Origin: JACOND01 sp965202795
GTDB lineage: Bacteria > Bdellovibrionota > Bdellovibrionia > Bdellovibrionales > UBA1609
Direction: 5' to 3'
Assembly: GCA_965202795.1 (NCBI GenBank)
Contig: OZ241848.1
Span: forward strand, 620,001-684,000
Length of the DNA stretch: 64,000 nt
The notes beneath the pieces are model-generated. The model searched no databases. It saw only the letters and a program-made list of their open reading frames with translations, and had not been told where the DNA came from. Position 1 is the first letter of the stretch, and each line of letters begins with the position of its first letter. A program made the translations under genes and the position numbers. Positions 27,180 through 36,790 of the stretch are shown here, one piece after another.

Positions 27180-27576
27180 AAGGCAAACATTCCCAAAAAA
27201 ACCGGCCCCTGTCTACTAAAAATCCAAAAAAAACCGGCCCAAAAATTTGTCCAGGCCGTTTTGGAGCCATCGCCAGGGGAGGCAGGCTTTTTGCCTCAAC
27301 CCCCCCCCCCCTCATTTTTAATGCCGCCCGCCGGCAGCTGGCCAAAGGTCCTGCAAAAGCTTTCAGCGCCGCCGGGCTGGCGCCCCCTGCCCCGCCTTCA
27401 AAAGCCGCCGCCGGAGATGGGGCCGGAGAAAATTATGGGCAAGGGCGTAAAAAGCCCCGCCAAAGGCTTGACTTTTCTGAGGCGGCTTCAGATAATAGCC
27501 ATATAACAGCCCTATTAGCGGCCTTTTAAAAACAAGGCTTGCCTCTAAGCTTAAAAAAACATACCTTTGAAAAACA
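27180..27576. other. Divergent promoter region between porin and cytochrome genes
   Basis: 397 bp without a gene. It contains a run of 12 C at 27300-27311, 121 bp upstream of the porin start; such tracts can change length and alter expression. No clear promoter pair was found. Confidence 0.45.
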
Positions 27577-28098
27577 ATGATGCGGCAAATGATAAAAACC
27601 AGTTTTGTTTTGGCCCTTGCGTGTGGCGCCATGGCCGGCCTCGCTGGCTGCTGGGGGCCTCAGCGGGACGCGCTGCCTGAAACAATTGATCCGCCGCCCC
27701 CTCCGGTGGACGATGATGAAAATAATGCTCTGCAGAAAGTCCCTGCAAGCCCTAGCGCCTCTTCTAAAAGCCAGCAGCCGCCGCCTGATCCACAGGCAAT
27801 AGAAAGAGGGAAAGATGCCTCCGTCACATGCGCCGGCTGCCATGGCGCAAACGGGGAAGGAAATCCAGCCTTAGGCTTTACTTTAGCCGGAAGCGATAAA
27901 AACTATCTTATACAGGCAATTAGAGCTTACAGGACAGGCGGAAAAAGAGCTGGAAAAGGGCCGAAAGCGCCGATGATGCTGCCCATAGCTGACCCTTTGT
28001 CGGATGACGAAATAAAAAACCTGGCCGCTTATTACAGCAGTCTTCCAATGCCGAACCATGTCAGCAATCCAAGCCCTTACAATGATCAGCATCAATAA
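27577..28098 (+). CDS. Cytochrome c553/c4-like lipoprotein
   Basis: 173 aa. Lipoprotein signal with GLAGC (Cys25), a Pro-rich disordered linker (35-75), then a class I cytochrome c domain with haem motif C85-A-G-C-H89, GEGNPA after it, a Met ligand in APMMLP and a C-terminal helix DDEIKNLAAYYSSL. It would be anchored in a membrane facing the periplasm and carry electrons, perhaps to the haem-containing porin encoded divergently. Start could also be the next ATG at 27580 or 27586; no strong ribosome site separates them. Confidence 0.88.
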   Translation: MMRQMIKTSFVLALACGAMAGLAGCWGPQRDALPETIDPPPPPVDDDENNALQKVPASPSASSKSQQPPPDPQAIERGKDASVTCAGCHGANGEGNPALGFTLAGSDKNYLIQAIRAYRTGGKRAGKGPKAPMMLPIADPLSDDEIKNLAAYYSSLPMPNHVSNPSPYNDQHQ

Positions 28099-28456
28099 AT
28101 CTGCTGACTGCGATTAAGCTTTCAGGTTTTTAGACTCGCTTTTTGAGCGGAGCCGCAGGAAGAAAGAGCGGGCGGGAGATTTTTCCGCAAAGCTCTCCTG
28201 CTGCCCGCGGAGCGGCTTTTTTCAGCCCCTGTTTGAGATACAGCGCGTTAGTCACATAAGCATAAGACTGACACAGCCCGCGGGCGCGCGGGAGGCCGGA
28301 TTTTCAAGGGGCTTCGCCAGCGGGTTTTTCAGGCGCCGCCCCGCTAATGGCCAGCCGCCCTCTCAAAAAGCTTAAAGCTTTGGCCCCGGCCCGCCGATAA
28401 GCCTGTTGCTGGCAAGCTTCCAGCCAAAGCATGCTTTTTTTTTAGGGGCTTTTGAA
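28099..28456. other. Intergenic region, nothing recognised
   Basis: 358 bp between the cytochrome and the small exported protein. No frame with a ribosome site, tRNA or clear terminator. Confidence 0.4.
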
Positions 28457-28948
28457 ATGAAACCGCTTTTGCTTTTTTTGATTTTTGCCCCCCATGATGG
28501 CTTTGCCGGCCTGAAAGCCATCAGCCCCGCTGAGAGCCGATCCGCAAAACCCCGCCAGGGCCGGGGCGCCACTCAAGGCGGCAAATACATTGGAACAGTC
28601 CGGCAAGTCCGGGGCGGAAAATTTGCTGTCCAGCTGGGGCGCGGGCTTGCGCTTCATAAAAAAAAGCTTCAAGTGGCGGCTGCCTCTCAAGGCAAAAAAT
28701 TTTCCGCAGGCGCGCCCCCCGCCAGCCAAAGGCCGGCTTATGTTTATTTTTATGATTTTCATGGCATCAAAAGAGGCCGGGCAAAGTTTTCCGCCGCGCG
28801 GGACTCCCGAACAATCATATTTGAGCTGGCCAAAGGCCAGAGGCCGCCCGCTGCCGGCTGGAGAATTGGCCTGGAGGATTTGTCTCTCCTGACAACGGAT
28901 GGCCAGAGCTTTGGCCTGGGCCTGTTTTATGAGCTGAAATGGAAATAG
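28457..28948 (+). CDS. Small exported protein of unknown function
   Basis: 163 aa from ATG 28457 (a TTG at 28406 is an unlikely longer start). Signal peptide MKPLLLFLIFAPHDGFA, then a basic segment, then beta-rich sequence with YIGTVRQVRGGKFAVQLG and VYFYDFHGIKRGRAKF. No family recognised. The composition is coherent over the full length, which supports a real gene. Confidence 0.65.
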   Translation: MKPLLLFLIFAPHDGFAGLKAISPAESRSAKPRQGRGATQGGKYIGTVRQVRGGKFAVQLGRGLALHKKKLQVAAASQGKKFSAGAPPASQRPAYVYFYDFHGIKRGRAKFSAARDSRTIIFELAKGQRPPAAGWRIGLEDLSLLTTDGQSFGLGLFYELKWK

Positions 28949-29052
28949 CGGGTTTCGCTGGGCAGCCTCGCCGGCGCGGCAAAATCTTTGTCTGGGACCC
29001 TCTTTTTTCCCGATCTTAATTTTGAGGGATGCTTTAAAAGGGGGGCGCGCGC

Positions 29053-29058
29053 TATAAT
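29053..29058 (+). promoter_or_regulatory. Perfect -10 box upstream of tRNA-Ser
   Basis: TATAAT 79 nt before the tRNA. The matching -35 is poor (TGCTTT at 29030-29035 with a 17-nt spacer). Short GC-rich repeats (GCTCAGGCAGCCGGC-type) lie between it and the tRNA. Confidence 0.4.
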
Positions 29059-29136
29059 CCAAGCCTGTCCGCTCAGGCAGCCGGCGCAAATAGCCGGCTC
29101 AGCCTGCCGGCTCAGGCAGTTTGTTCGGACAGTTTG

Positions 29137-29226
29137 GGAGAGGTGGCAGAGCGGTCAATTGCGCCGGTCTTGAAAACCGGAGGGCCTTCACGGGCTCCGG
29201 GGGTTCGAATCCCTCCCTCTCCGCCA
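29137..29226 (+). tRNA. tRNA-Ser (anticodon TGA)
   Basis: 90 nt including an encoded CCA (29224-29226). The acceptor stem GGAGAGG pairs with CCTCTCC, the T arm has GGTTCGAATCC, and the anticodon loop CTTGAAA carries TGA. The long variable arm is typical for serine. An ATGCGC/GCGCAT inverted repeat begins in the CCA but has no T-run immediately after it, so I do not call a terminator. Confidence 0.97.
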
Positions 29227-29639
29227 TGCGCTCTCTGCCGCGGCGCATTAAAAACAGGCATTTTTTGTTTTCAAATTTTCTTATGCTTTAAGGCCTCCAG
29301 CGGAAGAGGCTGAATCGGGGAAGGCTTAAATTCCCTGGAAAACAGAGATTCAGCTTCTGGACCAGGGAAACCCCGGCCCCCGGCGCTGGCCTGCGAAGCG
29401 GCAAACATGCCCTCACAGAAATCACAAAGCTTGTATGGACAAGGGATCAGGGGCCGCCGCGATCTCGGCAGCGCGGCTCTGCTGAAAAGGCGCGGGGGAG
29501 CCCTCCCTAAACCTCCTGCTTTGTCAGAGGGGCGCTCATCCCCTTATATGCCAGCCGGGGCCAATCAGGGGATAAAGGGCGCGTCTTGAAAAAAAAAGGG
29601 GGGAGGCAGCAGAAGCTCCGGGGACGGCCTGGGCGCGCC
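29227..29639. other. Region downstream of tRNA-Ser, nothing recognised
   Basis: 413 bp. A 60-codon frame at 29407 has no ribosome site and biased composition. tRNA 3' flanks are common integration sites, but no integrase or repeat of the tRNA end is present here. Confidence 0.4.
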
Positions 29640-29903
29640 TCAGGCGCCGTAAGCCAAAACGACATACCATCTTAGGGAAACAGCCATGGCCACAAGGCAG
29701 GTGTCCACAGTTAAAATCCCCGCCAGCCGAAAGCCCTTGACCAGGTAAAAAAACGCCGCCGTCACAGACAGCAGGACAAACATAAACGAAAACAGCCCGT
29801 AGTTTAAAAGCTCCCGCCCGGCGACAGCCAGAACATAGGCCAGAGTCAGGCCGGAGGCCGCCTTCAAAATCCAAAGAGATGTTTTTCGCAAGCTCCGCGG
29901 CAT
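29640..29903 (-). CDS. Small three-helix membrane protein
   Basis: 87 aa with about three membrane segments (residues 9-30, 36-55, 60-82) and a basic N-terminus. GGAGGG precedes the ATG. No family recognised. A run of 10 C (30053-30062) lies 150 bp upstream of its start. Confidence 0.7.
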   Translation of the reverse strand: MPRSLRKTSLWILKAASGLTLAYVLAVAGRELLNYGLFSFMFVLLSVTAAFFYLVKGFRLAGILTVDTCLVAMAVSLRWYVVLAYGA

Positions 29904-30175
29904 TTCACAAAGCCCTCCGCGCCTTTCAAGCCAAAAAAGCCCCCGCCGCCGGCAAAGCCCCTGAGGAGGCAGGCTCCGCGGGACGCCAGGGCCAGAGGCT
30001 AAAGAATAAACCGCTCCGCCCAGAGGTTCAAGAAAAATGAGACATTTTTTTGCCCCCCCCCCGCTGCCTCCCCGCCTGAGGCCCGCGCGGGGCGCCGGGC
30101 TTTTCGCCCCCTTCGCCCCCCCTTGAGACTCAACAGAAAGGCTAACAGAAGATTTGGCAGAGGCGGAAAATCTAA

Positions 30176-33100
30176 CTACCGCGCGCTTGGCGCGTCTTTG
30201 GATCCGGGCCTTCTTTTTTCTCCGCCGGCGGGGGCGCTTATGACATAGCTTTGGATCCGGCGCTCAATCTCCGCCCGATCCTCCGCATTGGGCATAAGGG
30301 AAAAATAGATTTTATAAATGGCCTTTGCATTCTCGTAGTCGCTCTTAGCCTCATAAATGGCGCCTAACTGGCGGTAAATTTCAGGATGCGAGTTGGCCTC
30401 CGGGCGGCCAATAACTTGATCGGCTATTTGAATGGCGGAGTCAAGGTCGCCGCTCCCCCGGTAACAGCCAATCAGCTTGACCTGCAGGGAAACAGCGCTT
30501 TTCTGGATTTTCAGGGCTTTTTGATACTCTTTGGCGCACAGCTCGTAACTGGCTCTGGCCCTGTAGGGGCTGTCATGGGCGCCGGCGGCGCGGCGCCTGT
30601 AAATATCGCCGGCCAGAATATAGGCCAGGGAAGATCGTGGATTTTTTTGAATTTCCGCCCTGGCGGCCTCCATCGCCCGATCCAGGTTCTCGCCGCCGCC
30701 CTGAAGGAAATTCATCAGGCCGATATAGTAATTGATCTGCGGATATCCGGGGTTGAGGGCCAAAGCCCTTTCAAACTGCCTTTCCGCCTCATGATGCCGC
30801 TCAGCCTGCATATAAATCCAGCCCATGTAAAAAAGCGGCTCCGGATCAGATGTGTCCAAAAGAGAGGCTTTCAAAAGGTAGTTTAAAGCGGTTTTAAACT
30901 GCCCCTCATCGCTGTCCCGCTTTCCAAAATGGCCGTAGATCCGGCCGAGATAAACAAGCGGCGGCTTAAATTCAGGGCGCCGCCTGGCGATCCCGGCAAA
31001 CACATTTTCAGCCTCGCTGTATTTTCCATGATTAAAAAAATATTCCCCGTAAGCCTGGCGATACTCCAAAATCATGGGAAACAGCTGCATCAGCTCCTCA
31101 AAATGCTTTTGGCCGCGGCCAAACCCGTAAGCGGAGCCAAGCGCCTTGGCATAAGCGATCTGGCCGGGAACGCTGTTGACATCTGAATCTTTCGCGCGCT
31201 CCGCAGCCTTAAACGCCTCGCTGTAGCTCCCCGCCGCGGCCAGCGCGTCATGCAGCAGAACATAAACCTCCGGGTCAGCGGAATAGGCCTCCGCGGCCTG
31301 TTTTGCGTAAGAAATGGCATGGGAATATATTTTTTGGCGAAAGGCGAGCAGGGCATGGCTTTTTAGAATTTCATACCTGCTGGGGCGGCTTTTTTTGGCT
31401 GCCCGAAGGGCCTCTCTCGCGCCCTCAAAATCATATTTTTCAGAAAGATAGTCGGCCAAAAGAAAATAAGCCTCGGACATTTTGTAGTCAGCCGCCACAG
31501 CCCGCCGGAGCCACAGAACAGCCTGTCCAAAGCCCCCGCGCTGATGAAAGCTCTTGGCCATTCTTATCGCGGCCAGGCTGTTTTTTTGGCCGCCGGCCCT
31601 GTAGGCTTTTTCATAATATGCTTGAGCTTTTTTAAGCTGGCCCTGGCCCATAAGCATGTCCCCCCTGTAAATCAGCTGCCTTGTCTCCAGCCTTGTTTTT
31701 TTGATGGATCCGCTCTCCCCTCCAAGAGAGGAGACAAGGGCTTCAATTTTTGGATTGACAGGATCCAGGGCGTAGGCTTTTTTGGCGTAGGAAAGAGCCT
31801 CCTCCCGGTCATTTTGCTGCTGGCGGATTTGCGCCATGGCCATATAAGCCTCGGAGAGAATTTGCGGATTGATCAGCTCGGAAAGCCCTGTCAAAACAGA
31901 CTTCAGCCGCTTCTCGCCCTTTCCGGCTTTTTTAAAGTATTTAAACTCCAAAACTCCAAGGCGAAGCCCCGCGGCTTTGTGCTCTGGAACAATAGAGAGA
32001 ATTTTTTGATATTTTTTTGCCGCCGCGGAATAGCTGCCCTCTTTGTAGCGCGCCTCGGCGGCCAGCATATGCGGCGCCGCCCATTTTGGCGCCAAATTAT
32101 AGATGGTCTGAAGATAATGCGCGGCCTCCCTTTCCCTGCCCGCTCCGCTTAAAGCCCGCGCCTTAAGATAATAGAAAAAAGCCGGGGATTCCATTCCCAA
32201 AATATCCAGAGAGCTGTTGATTGTCATCAGCGCCTTTTCCCATTTGCCGCTTATCAGCTCGCTGGCGCTGCTGCAGAGGCCGGCGTAAACGCCGCCCTGG
32301 TCAATTTTATTGATTTTTTCCAAAACGCTGAAAAGCGTCTTTTTGTCTTTTGTGTCCTGATAGGCGAAGGGCCACAGCTCAAGATGCGCGAGGCACAAGT
32401 AGTAATACCCTTGTTTGAATTTTGGCCGGCTTTCAAGAATTTGGGACAGCTGCTCCTGGGCATTTAAATAGTGCGGAACCGAGTCCTTAAGATAATGGCC
32501 TGTGGCCTCCCTGGTTTTTTTCTCCAGCTGCTTGTCCGTCAGCGGCGGCCGCCGGGAGGCCTTGGCGCCGGAAGGGCCGGCAAGGCGGACTTGCTGATCC
32601 TCCCGCTGCGGCTCTTTTTTGAGCAAAAAAACCAGCCCCGCCGCAGCCAGCGCCGCAAATATCAAAATCCCGCGAAGCCCGGACCCGCCGCCAAAAGCTC
32701 TGGCCGTGGCGGTTGCGCTGGATTTTTCCTCCATTTCGATGATTTCGCTGCTTTCGTCATCGTCCTCTTTTTCAAAGGAGATTTTGACTTTTTTTCGCTT
32801 TTTTTCGCTTTTTTGGGCGGAGGGCTTTTTTTTTGATGGCCCGCGCATGATAATCGTTGCCTCAAGGGCCTCATCCTCTTCTTCTGGAGGCGGCCCTTCA
32901 GGCCCTTGTTTCGGCTTAGACCCTCTGAGCCTGGATCGGCCGCCCGGCGGAGAATCCGGCCCGGCGCTTAAGCGGCCCAGGATCTTTGCATAAAAAGCGG
33001 GATGGGCCGAAAGCGGGCGCCAGCGGCCAAGAGGATAGGGGGACAGCAGCTCTTCGCCCTGAAACCGGCCCTCCTCAATATAAGCCTCAATCTCTTTAGC

Positions 33101-33208
33101 CGCAAAGGGGCCGAGGATTTTTCCTCTGCGGTCTTTGATCAGCCAAAGCTTTTTTTCGCTCACTGCTTTGAATCTAAACCCGCGCCACTTTAAATGCAAA
33201 GCAAACAT
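30176..33208 (-). CDS. GYF-like domain / TPR membrane protein
   Basis: 1010 aa. Residues 20-75 (KLWLIKDRRGKILGPF...GRWRPLSAHPAF) match the GYF_2-type domain found in myxobacterial AgmX/GltJ proteins. An acidic/basic low-complexity region follows, then one membrane helix (about 178-198) and a long tetratricopeptide array (about 215-980), e.g. PEPLFYMGWIYMQAERHHEAERQF. Orientation predicts the GYF domain in the cytoplasm and the TPRs in the periplasm. It may belong functionally to the TolQR operon at 11.6-25 kb although it is encoded 5 kb away. Start at ATG 33208; GTG at codon 17 is an alternative. Confidence 0.85.
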   Translation of the reverse strand: MFALHLKWRGFRFKAVSEKKLWLIKDRRGKILGPFAAKEIEAYIEEGRFQGEELLSPYPLGRWRPLSAHPAFYAKILGRLSAGPDSPPGGRSRLRGSKPKQGPEGPPPEEEDEALEATIIMRGPSKKKPSAQKSEKKRKKVKISFEKEDDDESSEIIEMEEKSSATATARAFGGGSGLRGILIFAALAAAGLVFLLKKEPQREDQQVRLAGPSGAKASRRPPLTDKQLEKKTREATGHYLKDSVPHYLNAQEQLSQILESRPKFKQGYYYLCLAHLELWPFAYQDTKDKKTLFSVLEKINKIDQGGVYAGLCSSASELISGKWEKALMTINSSLDILGMESPAFFYYLKARALSGAGREREAAHYLQTIYNLAPKWAAPHMLAAEARYKEGSYSAAAKKYQKILSIVPEHKAAGLRLGVLEFKYFKKAGKGEKRLKSVLTGLSELINPQILSEAYMAMAQIRQQQNDREEALSYAKKAYALDPVNPKIEALVSSLGGESGSIKKTRLETRQLIYRGDMLMGQGQLKKAQAYYEKAYRAGGQKNSLAAIRMAKSFHQRGGFGQAVLWLRRAVAADYKMSEAYFLLADYLSEKYDFEGAREALRAAKKSRPSRYEILKSHALLAFRQKIYSHAISYAKQAAEAYSADPEVYVLLHDALAAAGSYSEAFKAAERAKDSDVNSVPGQIAYAKALGSAYGFGRGQKHFEELMQLFPMILEYRQAYGEYFFNHGKYSEAENVFAGIARRRPEFKPPLVYLGRIYGHFGKRDSDEGQFKTALNYLLKASLLDTSDPEPLFYMGWIYMQAERHHEAERQFERALALNPGYPQINYYIGLMNFLQGGGENLDRAMEAARAEIQKNPRSSLAYILAGDIYRRRAAGAHDSPYRARASYELCAKEYQKALKIQKSAVSLQVKLIGCYRGSGDLDSAIQIADQVIGRPEANSHPEIYRQLGAIYEAKSDYENAKAIYKIYFSLMPNAEDRAEIERRIQSYVISAPAGGEKRRPGSKDAPSAR

Positions 33209-33265
33209 ATTTGAGGCGCGGCTTTATGGACAGGCGCCGGCCCGTCCTTTACAATCAGAGGCTCC

Positions 33266-34636
33266 ATGAAGTGGTTTCAGAAAAAACGGATGGAGGCGGC
33301 CGGGGCGCTTCCGCCCCGGAGTCTGCTGATTTTGTCCGCTGCCCCGGAAACCCTGCGCCAGCCGGATGTCTCTCACCCCTACCGGCAGGACAGCAATTTC
33401 TATTACCTGACCGGCTTTCAAGATCCTGGCGCATTGCTCGCGCTTTCCCCCTCCGGCCGCTCTGTTTTGCTCATCCCTGACAAAGATCCAAAAAAAGAGC
33501 TTTGGAGCGGGCCCATGCTTTCCCCCGCGGCGGCCAAAAAGCGCTTTTTAATGGACGAGGCGCATCCGGTTTCTGAGCTGGACCAAAGGCTGGGGAGGAT
33601 GTTTAAAGGCCCCGGCCGCTCTGCAGGCTCCGGCCCGCGGCGGGTTTTTTATAACCGGGGGCGGCATCCTTTTTTTGACAGAAAGCTCAGGAAATTTGCC
33701 GGGAGCTTTCTGTCAGCGGAGGAGTTTTTGGCTCCGCTCCGCCGGATCAAAGACGCATGGGAGCTTTCCCATCTAAAAAAAGCGGCCGCGGCGACCGCTT
33801 ATGGCCACAGGGCCATTGCCCGGGCGCTTCGGCCTGGAATCAATGAGCGCGCGCTGCATGGGGTTTTTTTAAAGTCTATTATGGAGCGGGGCGCCCCGCG
33901 CGAGGGCTACAGCTCCATTATTGCCTCTGGCGGGCGGGCAGCCACTCTGCATTACACAAAAAACAGCTTCCCTTGCCGCCGCGGCGAGCTTTTGCTTGTG
34001 GATGCCGGGGCTGAAATGGCCTTTTACACAGCCGATGTGAGCAGGGTCTATCCCGTGGGCGGAAGGTTTTCCCCTCCGCAAAAAAACCTCTGCCGGCTTT
34101 TGCTCGCCCTTCAAAAGCGGCTGATTCAGGAGGTCAGGCCGGGGGCCTCCATGAAGGCCTTAAACAAAAAAATGCGCGAGGGCCTTGGAGAGATCTTGCT
34201 GAAAGCCGGACTGCTGCTTCCTGAGGCCGCCAAAAAAAAAGCTCTTCTGCGGGCGGCGGCCAAAGCCTTCTGCCCCCATTCCATGGGGCATCTTTTAGGC
34301 TTGGATGTCCATGACGCGGGCTTCAACAGAAACAAAGAGGACTTGATTTTGGCGCCGGGCATGGCCTTGACCGTTGAGCCGGGGATTTATATCCCCTCCG
34401 AAGGCCCCCGCCTGAGCGCGCCGGCGTCTAAAAGCTCCAGGGGCGGGAGGCCGTCCGCTGCGGAAAAAGAGCTTGGCGGATTCCTGAACATGCGGGCCAT
34501 CAGGCCTTTGCTGGGATGCGGGCTTCGGATTGAGGACAATATTTTTGTCACTGCCCGCGGCCGGCAAAACCTGACCCAAAGCATTCCCAAGGAAATTGAG
34601 GACATTGAGGCGCTTTGCCAAAGCGGGCGCGAATAA
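33266..34636 (+). CDS. pepP: Xaa-Pro aminopeptidase (M24 family)
   Basis: 456-aa metalloenzyme that removes N-terminal residues before proline. It has the AMP_N domain (1-150, with HPYRQDSNFYYLTGF) and the pita-bread catalytic domain. The five metal ligands are seen in VDAGAE, TADVSR, PHSMGHLLGLDVHD, TVEPGIYI and RIEDNI. It is slightly longer than E. coli PepP because of a Ser/Gly-rich insertion between the last two ligands. Its 3' end converges with the HAD gene, with 29 nt between them that contain GGCAG/CTGCC arms. Confidence 0.93.
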   Translation: MKWFQKKRMEAAGALPPRSLLILSAAPETLRQPDVSHPYRQDSNFYYLTGFQDPGALLALSPSGRSVLLIPDKDPKKELWSGPMLSPAAAKKRFLMDEAHPVSELDQRLGRMFKGPGRSAGSGPRRVFYNRGRHPFFDRKLRKFAGSFLSAEEFLAPLRRIKDAWELSHLKKAAAATAYGHRAIARALRPGINERALHGVFLKSIMERGAPREGYSSIIASGGRAATLHYTKNSFPCRRGELLLVDAGAEMAFYTADVSRVYPVGGRFSPPQKNLCRLLLALQKRLIQEVRPGASMKALNKKMREGLGEILLKAGLLLPEAAKKKALLRAAAKAFCPHSMGHLLGLDVHDAGFNRNKEDLILAPGMALTVEPGIYIPSEGPRLSAPASKSSRGGRPSAAEKELGGFLNMRAIRPLLGCGLRIEDNIFVTARGRQNLTQSIPKEIEDIEALCQSGRE

Positions 34637-34665
34637 GCGGCGGGGGGCAGCCTCTGCCGGGGGGC

Positions 34666-35484
34666 TTAAGCCTCAAAAGCCAGCCAGCCCCTTTGTTTTG
34701 CCAGCGCCGCCAGCTCCCGCTCCGAGTCAAAGTTCTCATGCCCCGCGGGCGCGGAGCGGACCGCCACAGGAGCTTCGGCCAGCTCCAAAAGCGGCAAATC
34801 GCTGAGGCTGTTGCCCGCAGCCAGCCAGGGCCGCCGCCCGCCTGTTATTTGAAGCAGAGCCTGCTTTTTTCCAGGGCCATAAGTCAGGGGCTGGATGACA
34901 TGGCTTGTGATTCCCCCCCCCGCAACCCGGCATTTTGCCCCCAAAACCCTGTCTGCGGCAAGGCCGGCGCCTTTCAGGGCCTCCTCCACAAGCGGCTCCA
35001 GGGAGGCGCTCACCACATAAATCATCAGGCCATTTTCCCTTAAAAGCCGCAGCAGCCATGCCATAAGGGGAAAGGGGCGGGGGGGGCATTCCCCAAGCGC
35101 CGCGCGGCAAAAAACCCTGAGGCTCCCTGGACTAAGGTCCTGCTGGCGGCGGGCAAACTCCGCGCATTTTTCCGCCCGCCGGCCCTGCCAAAGATTGTTT
35201 TTCAGAAGGTCAGAGACCTCCCGCAGGCCCTGCCGCTGCTGATATTTAATAAGAATGTGATTGACATCCTCAGGCCAGAGGGTCCCGTCAGCGTCAAAGG
35301 CGGCATACGGCTGCTCCCCCCGGGCTTTGCCGGGGGGCTTGTCAGAGCCTTCCGCGGCCAAAGCGCTTAAAAGCTTTTTGAGCCGGGCCTTCAGGGCGCC
35401 GGAGCCTCCGCCTGCGGGGCGGGTTTTTTTTGCGGCTGCGGCTTTCAGGCTCCCCTCCCCCCTGCCGGCAGGCGCGGCCGGCAA
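34666..35484 (-). CDS. HAD-superfamily phosphatase (SerB-like)
   Basis: 272 aa from a TTG at 35484 with GGAG close upstream; the start is uncertain because the first 55 residues are low complexity. Motif I FDADGTLWPED, motif II VVSAS, the Lys of motif III in GKKQALL and motif IV GNSLSDLPLLELA define a HAD-IB type phosphatase. Substrate not determined; phosphoserine phosphatase-like enzymes share this layout. A run of nine G in the coding strand (34913-34921) lies mid-gene in AGGGIT. Confidence 0.8.
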   Translation of the reverse strand: MPAAPAGRGEGSLKAAAAKKTRPAGGGSGALKARLKKLLSALAAEGSDKPPGKARGEQPYAAFDADGTLWPEDVNHILIKYQQRQGLREVSDLLKNNLWQGRRAEKCAEFARRQQDLSPGSLRVFCRAALGECPPRPFPLMAWLLRLLRENGLMIYVVSASLEPLVEEALKGAGLAADRVLGAKCRVAGGGITSHVIQPLTYGPGKKQALLQITGGRRPWLAAGNSLSDLPLLELAEAPVAVRSAPAGHENFDSERELAALAKQRGWLAFEA

Positions 35485-35510
35485 AAAACTCCAGAAAAAA
35501 CAAGGTTTTC

Positions 35511-35539
35511 TTGACTTCCCCGCAGCGATTCGGGAAGAT
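35511..35539 (+). promoter_or_regulatory. Possible sigma-70 promoter of mreB
   Basis: TTGACT, 17-nt spacer, GAAGAT, about 85 nt before the mreB ATG. The -35 is good, the -10 weak. Confidence 0.3.
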
Positions 35540-35623
35540 TTTTTTAGCCCCGGCTGAGCGCTGAATTTTCAGGGATCTTTATATTTAGGGATATTCATAA
35601 AGCGCAAGCCAGGAAAACTCAAG

Positions 35624-36664
35624 ATGAAAATCGTAAAAAACATTGCCAAATATTTTAACAAGGACCTGGCCATAGACCTTGGAACGGCCAACACGCTGGT
35701 TTTTTCGCCCAGCGAAGGCATCATTTTAAATGAGCCTTCCGTGGTGACAATGCAAAAAGACATCCAAAACCAGAAACGGGTTTTGGCTGTGGGCGAGGAG
35801 GCGAAATACATGCTGGGGCGGACCCCCGGAAACATCATCGCCGTCCGGCCCATCAAGGACGGAGTCATTTCCGATTTTGAGATCGCCCAGCAGATGCTGA
35901 AATATTTTATCTCAAAATCCACAGAAAAATCCCCCAGAATCATCCGCCCCCGGATTGTGATCTGCGTCCCTTTTGGCATCACTCAGGTGGAAAAGCGCGC
36001 GGTGGAGGAGGCGGCGCTTTCGGCTGGCGCCCGCTCAGTGCATCTCATAGAGGAGCCTTTGGCCGCGGCCATCGGAGCCGGCCTTCCCATCACGGAGGCC
36101 ACGGGAAATCTTGTGGTTGATATTGGCGGAGGGACCACCGGTGTCGCCATCATATCTCTTGGGGGGATTGTGATTTGCGAGTCAATTAAGGTGGGCGGCG
36201 ACAAGCTGGATGAATCCATCATCAACTACATCCGCCGGAACTTTAATCTTTTGATCGGAGAGCGGACGGCGGAAAACATAAAGATCAATCTTGGCACGGC
36301 CCTTTGCCAAAACAACAACAAAACCCTTGCGGTCAAAGGCAGGGACCTGGTTTCCGGGACTCCGAAGACCATCTCGCTGAACCGCTTTCAGATCAACAAG
36401 GCCCTTACAGACCCTTTGGAGAAAATCATCGGCGCTGTGCGGCTGGCTTTGGAAAAAACCCCGCCTGAGCTGGCCTCCGACATCGTGGACAACGGAGTCA
36501 TCCTTACCGGCGGCGGCGCCCTGCTGAACAATATGGATATTCTTTTGAAGGAGAAAACCGGGCTGCCGGTCTGTGTGGCGGAAAAGCCGCTTTTTTGCGT
36601 CGCTTTGGGCGCGGGCAAAACTTTGGACCAGCTGGATCTTCTGGATCAAATCACCATCAAATAG
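35624..36664 (+). CDS. mreB: Rod-shape determining actin homolog MreB
   Basis: 346 aa, normal length. The actin-fold phosphate motifs are clear: DLGTANTLVF at residue 18, VVDIGGGTTG in the middle and LTGGGALL near the C-terminus. MreB polymerises under the inner membrane and directs cell-wall synthesis; in gliding myxobacteria it also interacts with the Agl/Glt machine. No mreC or mreD follows, so it is separated from its usual partners. Confidence 0.97.
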   Translation: MKIVKNIAKYFNKDLAIDLGTANTLVFSPSEGIILNEPSVVTMQKDIQNQKRVLAVGEEAKYMLGRTPGNIIAVRPIKDGVISDFEIAQQMLKYFISKSTEKSPRIIRPRIVICVPFGITQVEKRAVEEAALSAGARSVHLIEEPLAAAIGAGLPITEATGNLVVDIGGGTTGVAIISLGGIVICESIKVGGDKLDESIINYIRRNFNLLIGERTAENIKINLGTALCQNNNKTLAVKGRDLVSGTPKTISLNRFQINKALTDPLEKIIGAVRLALEKTPPELASDIVDNGVILTGGGALLNNMDILLKEKTGLPVCVAEKPLFCVALGAGKTLDQLDLLDQITIK

Positions 36665-36790
36665 CTGGCTGGGGAGATTTTTCCGCGGATTTTTGAAAAG
36701 CGGCTGTTTTGGGCGGCCCGGCAAAAACCAGGCCTGCTGAAAAATCATGAAAAAAGCTCTGGAAAAAGTGTTAGGGAAAGCCCAGGCAAA

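Noticed and set aside
29226..29248. Inverted repeat after tRNA-Ser as an intrinsic terminator
   Set aside because: Only six base pairs with an 11-nt loop, overlapping the CCA end, and no T-run directly after it.
29137..29639. tRNA-linked genomic island
   Set aside because: No copy of the tRNA 3' end and no integrase were found nearby.
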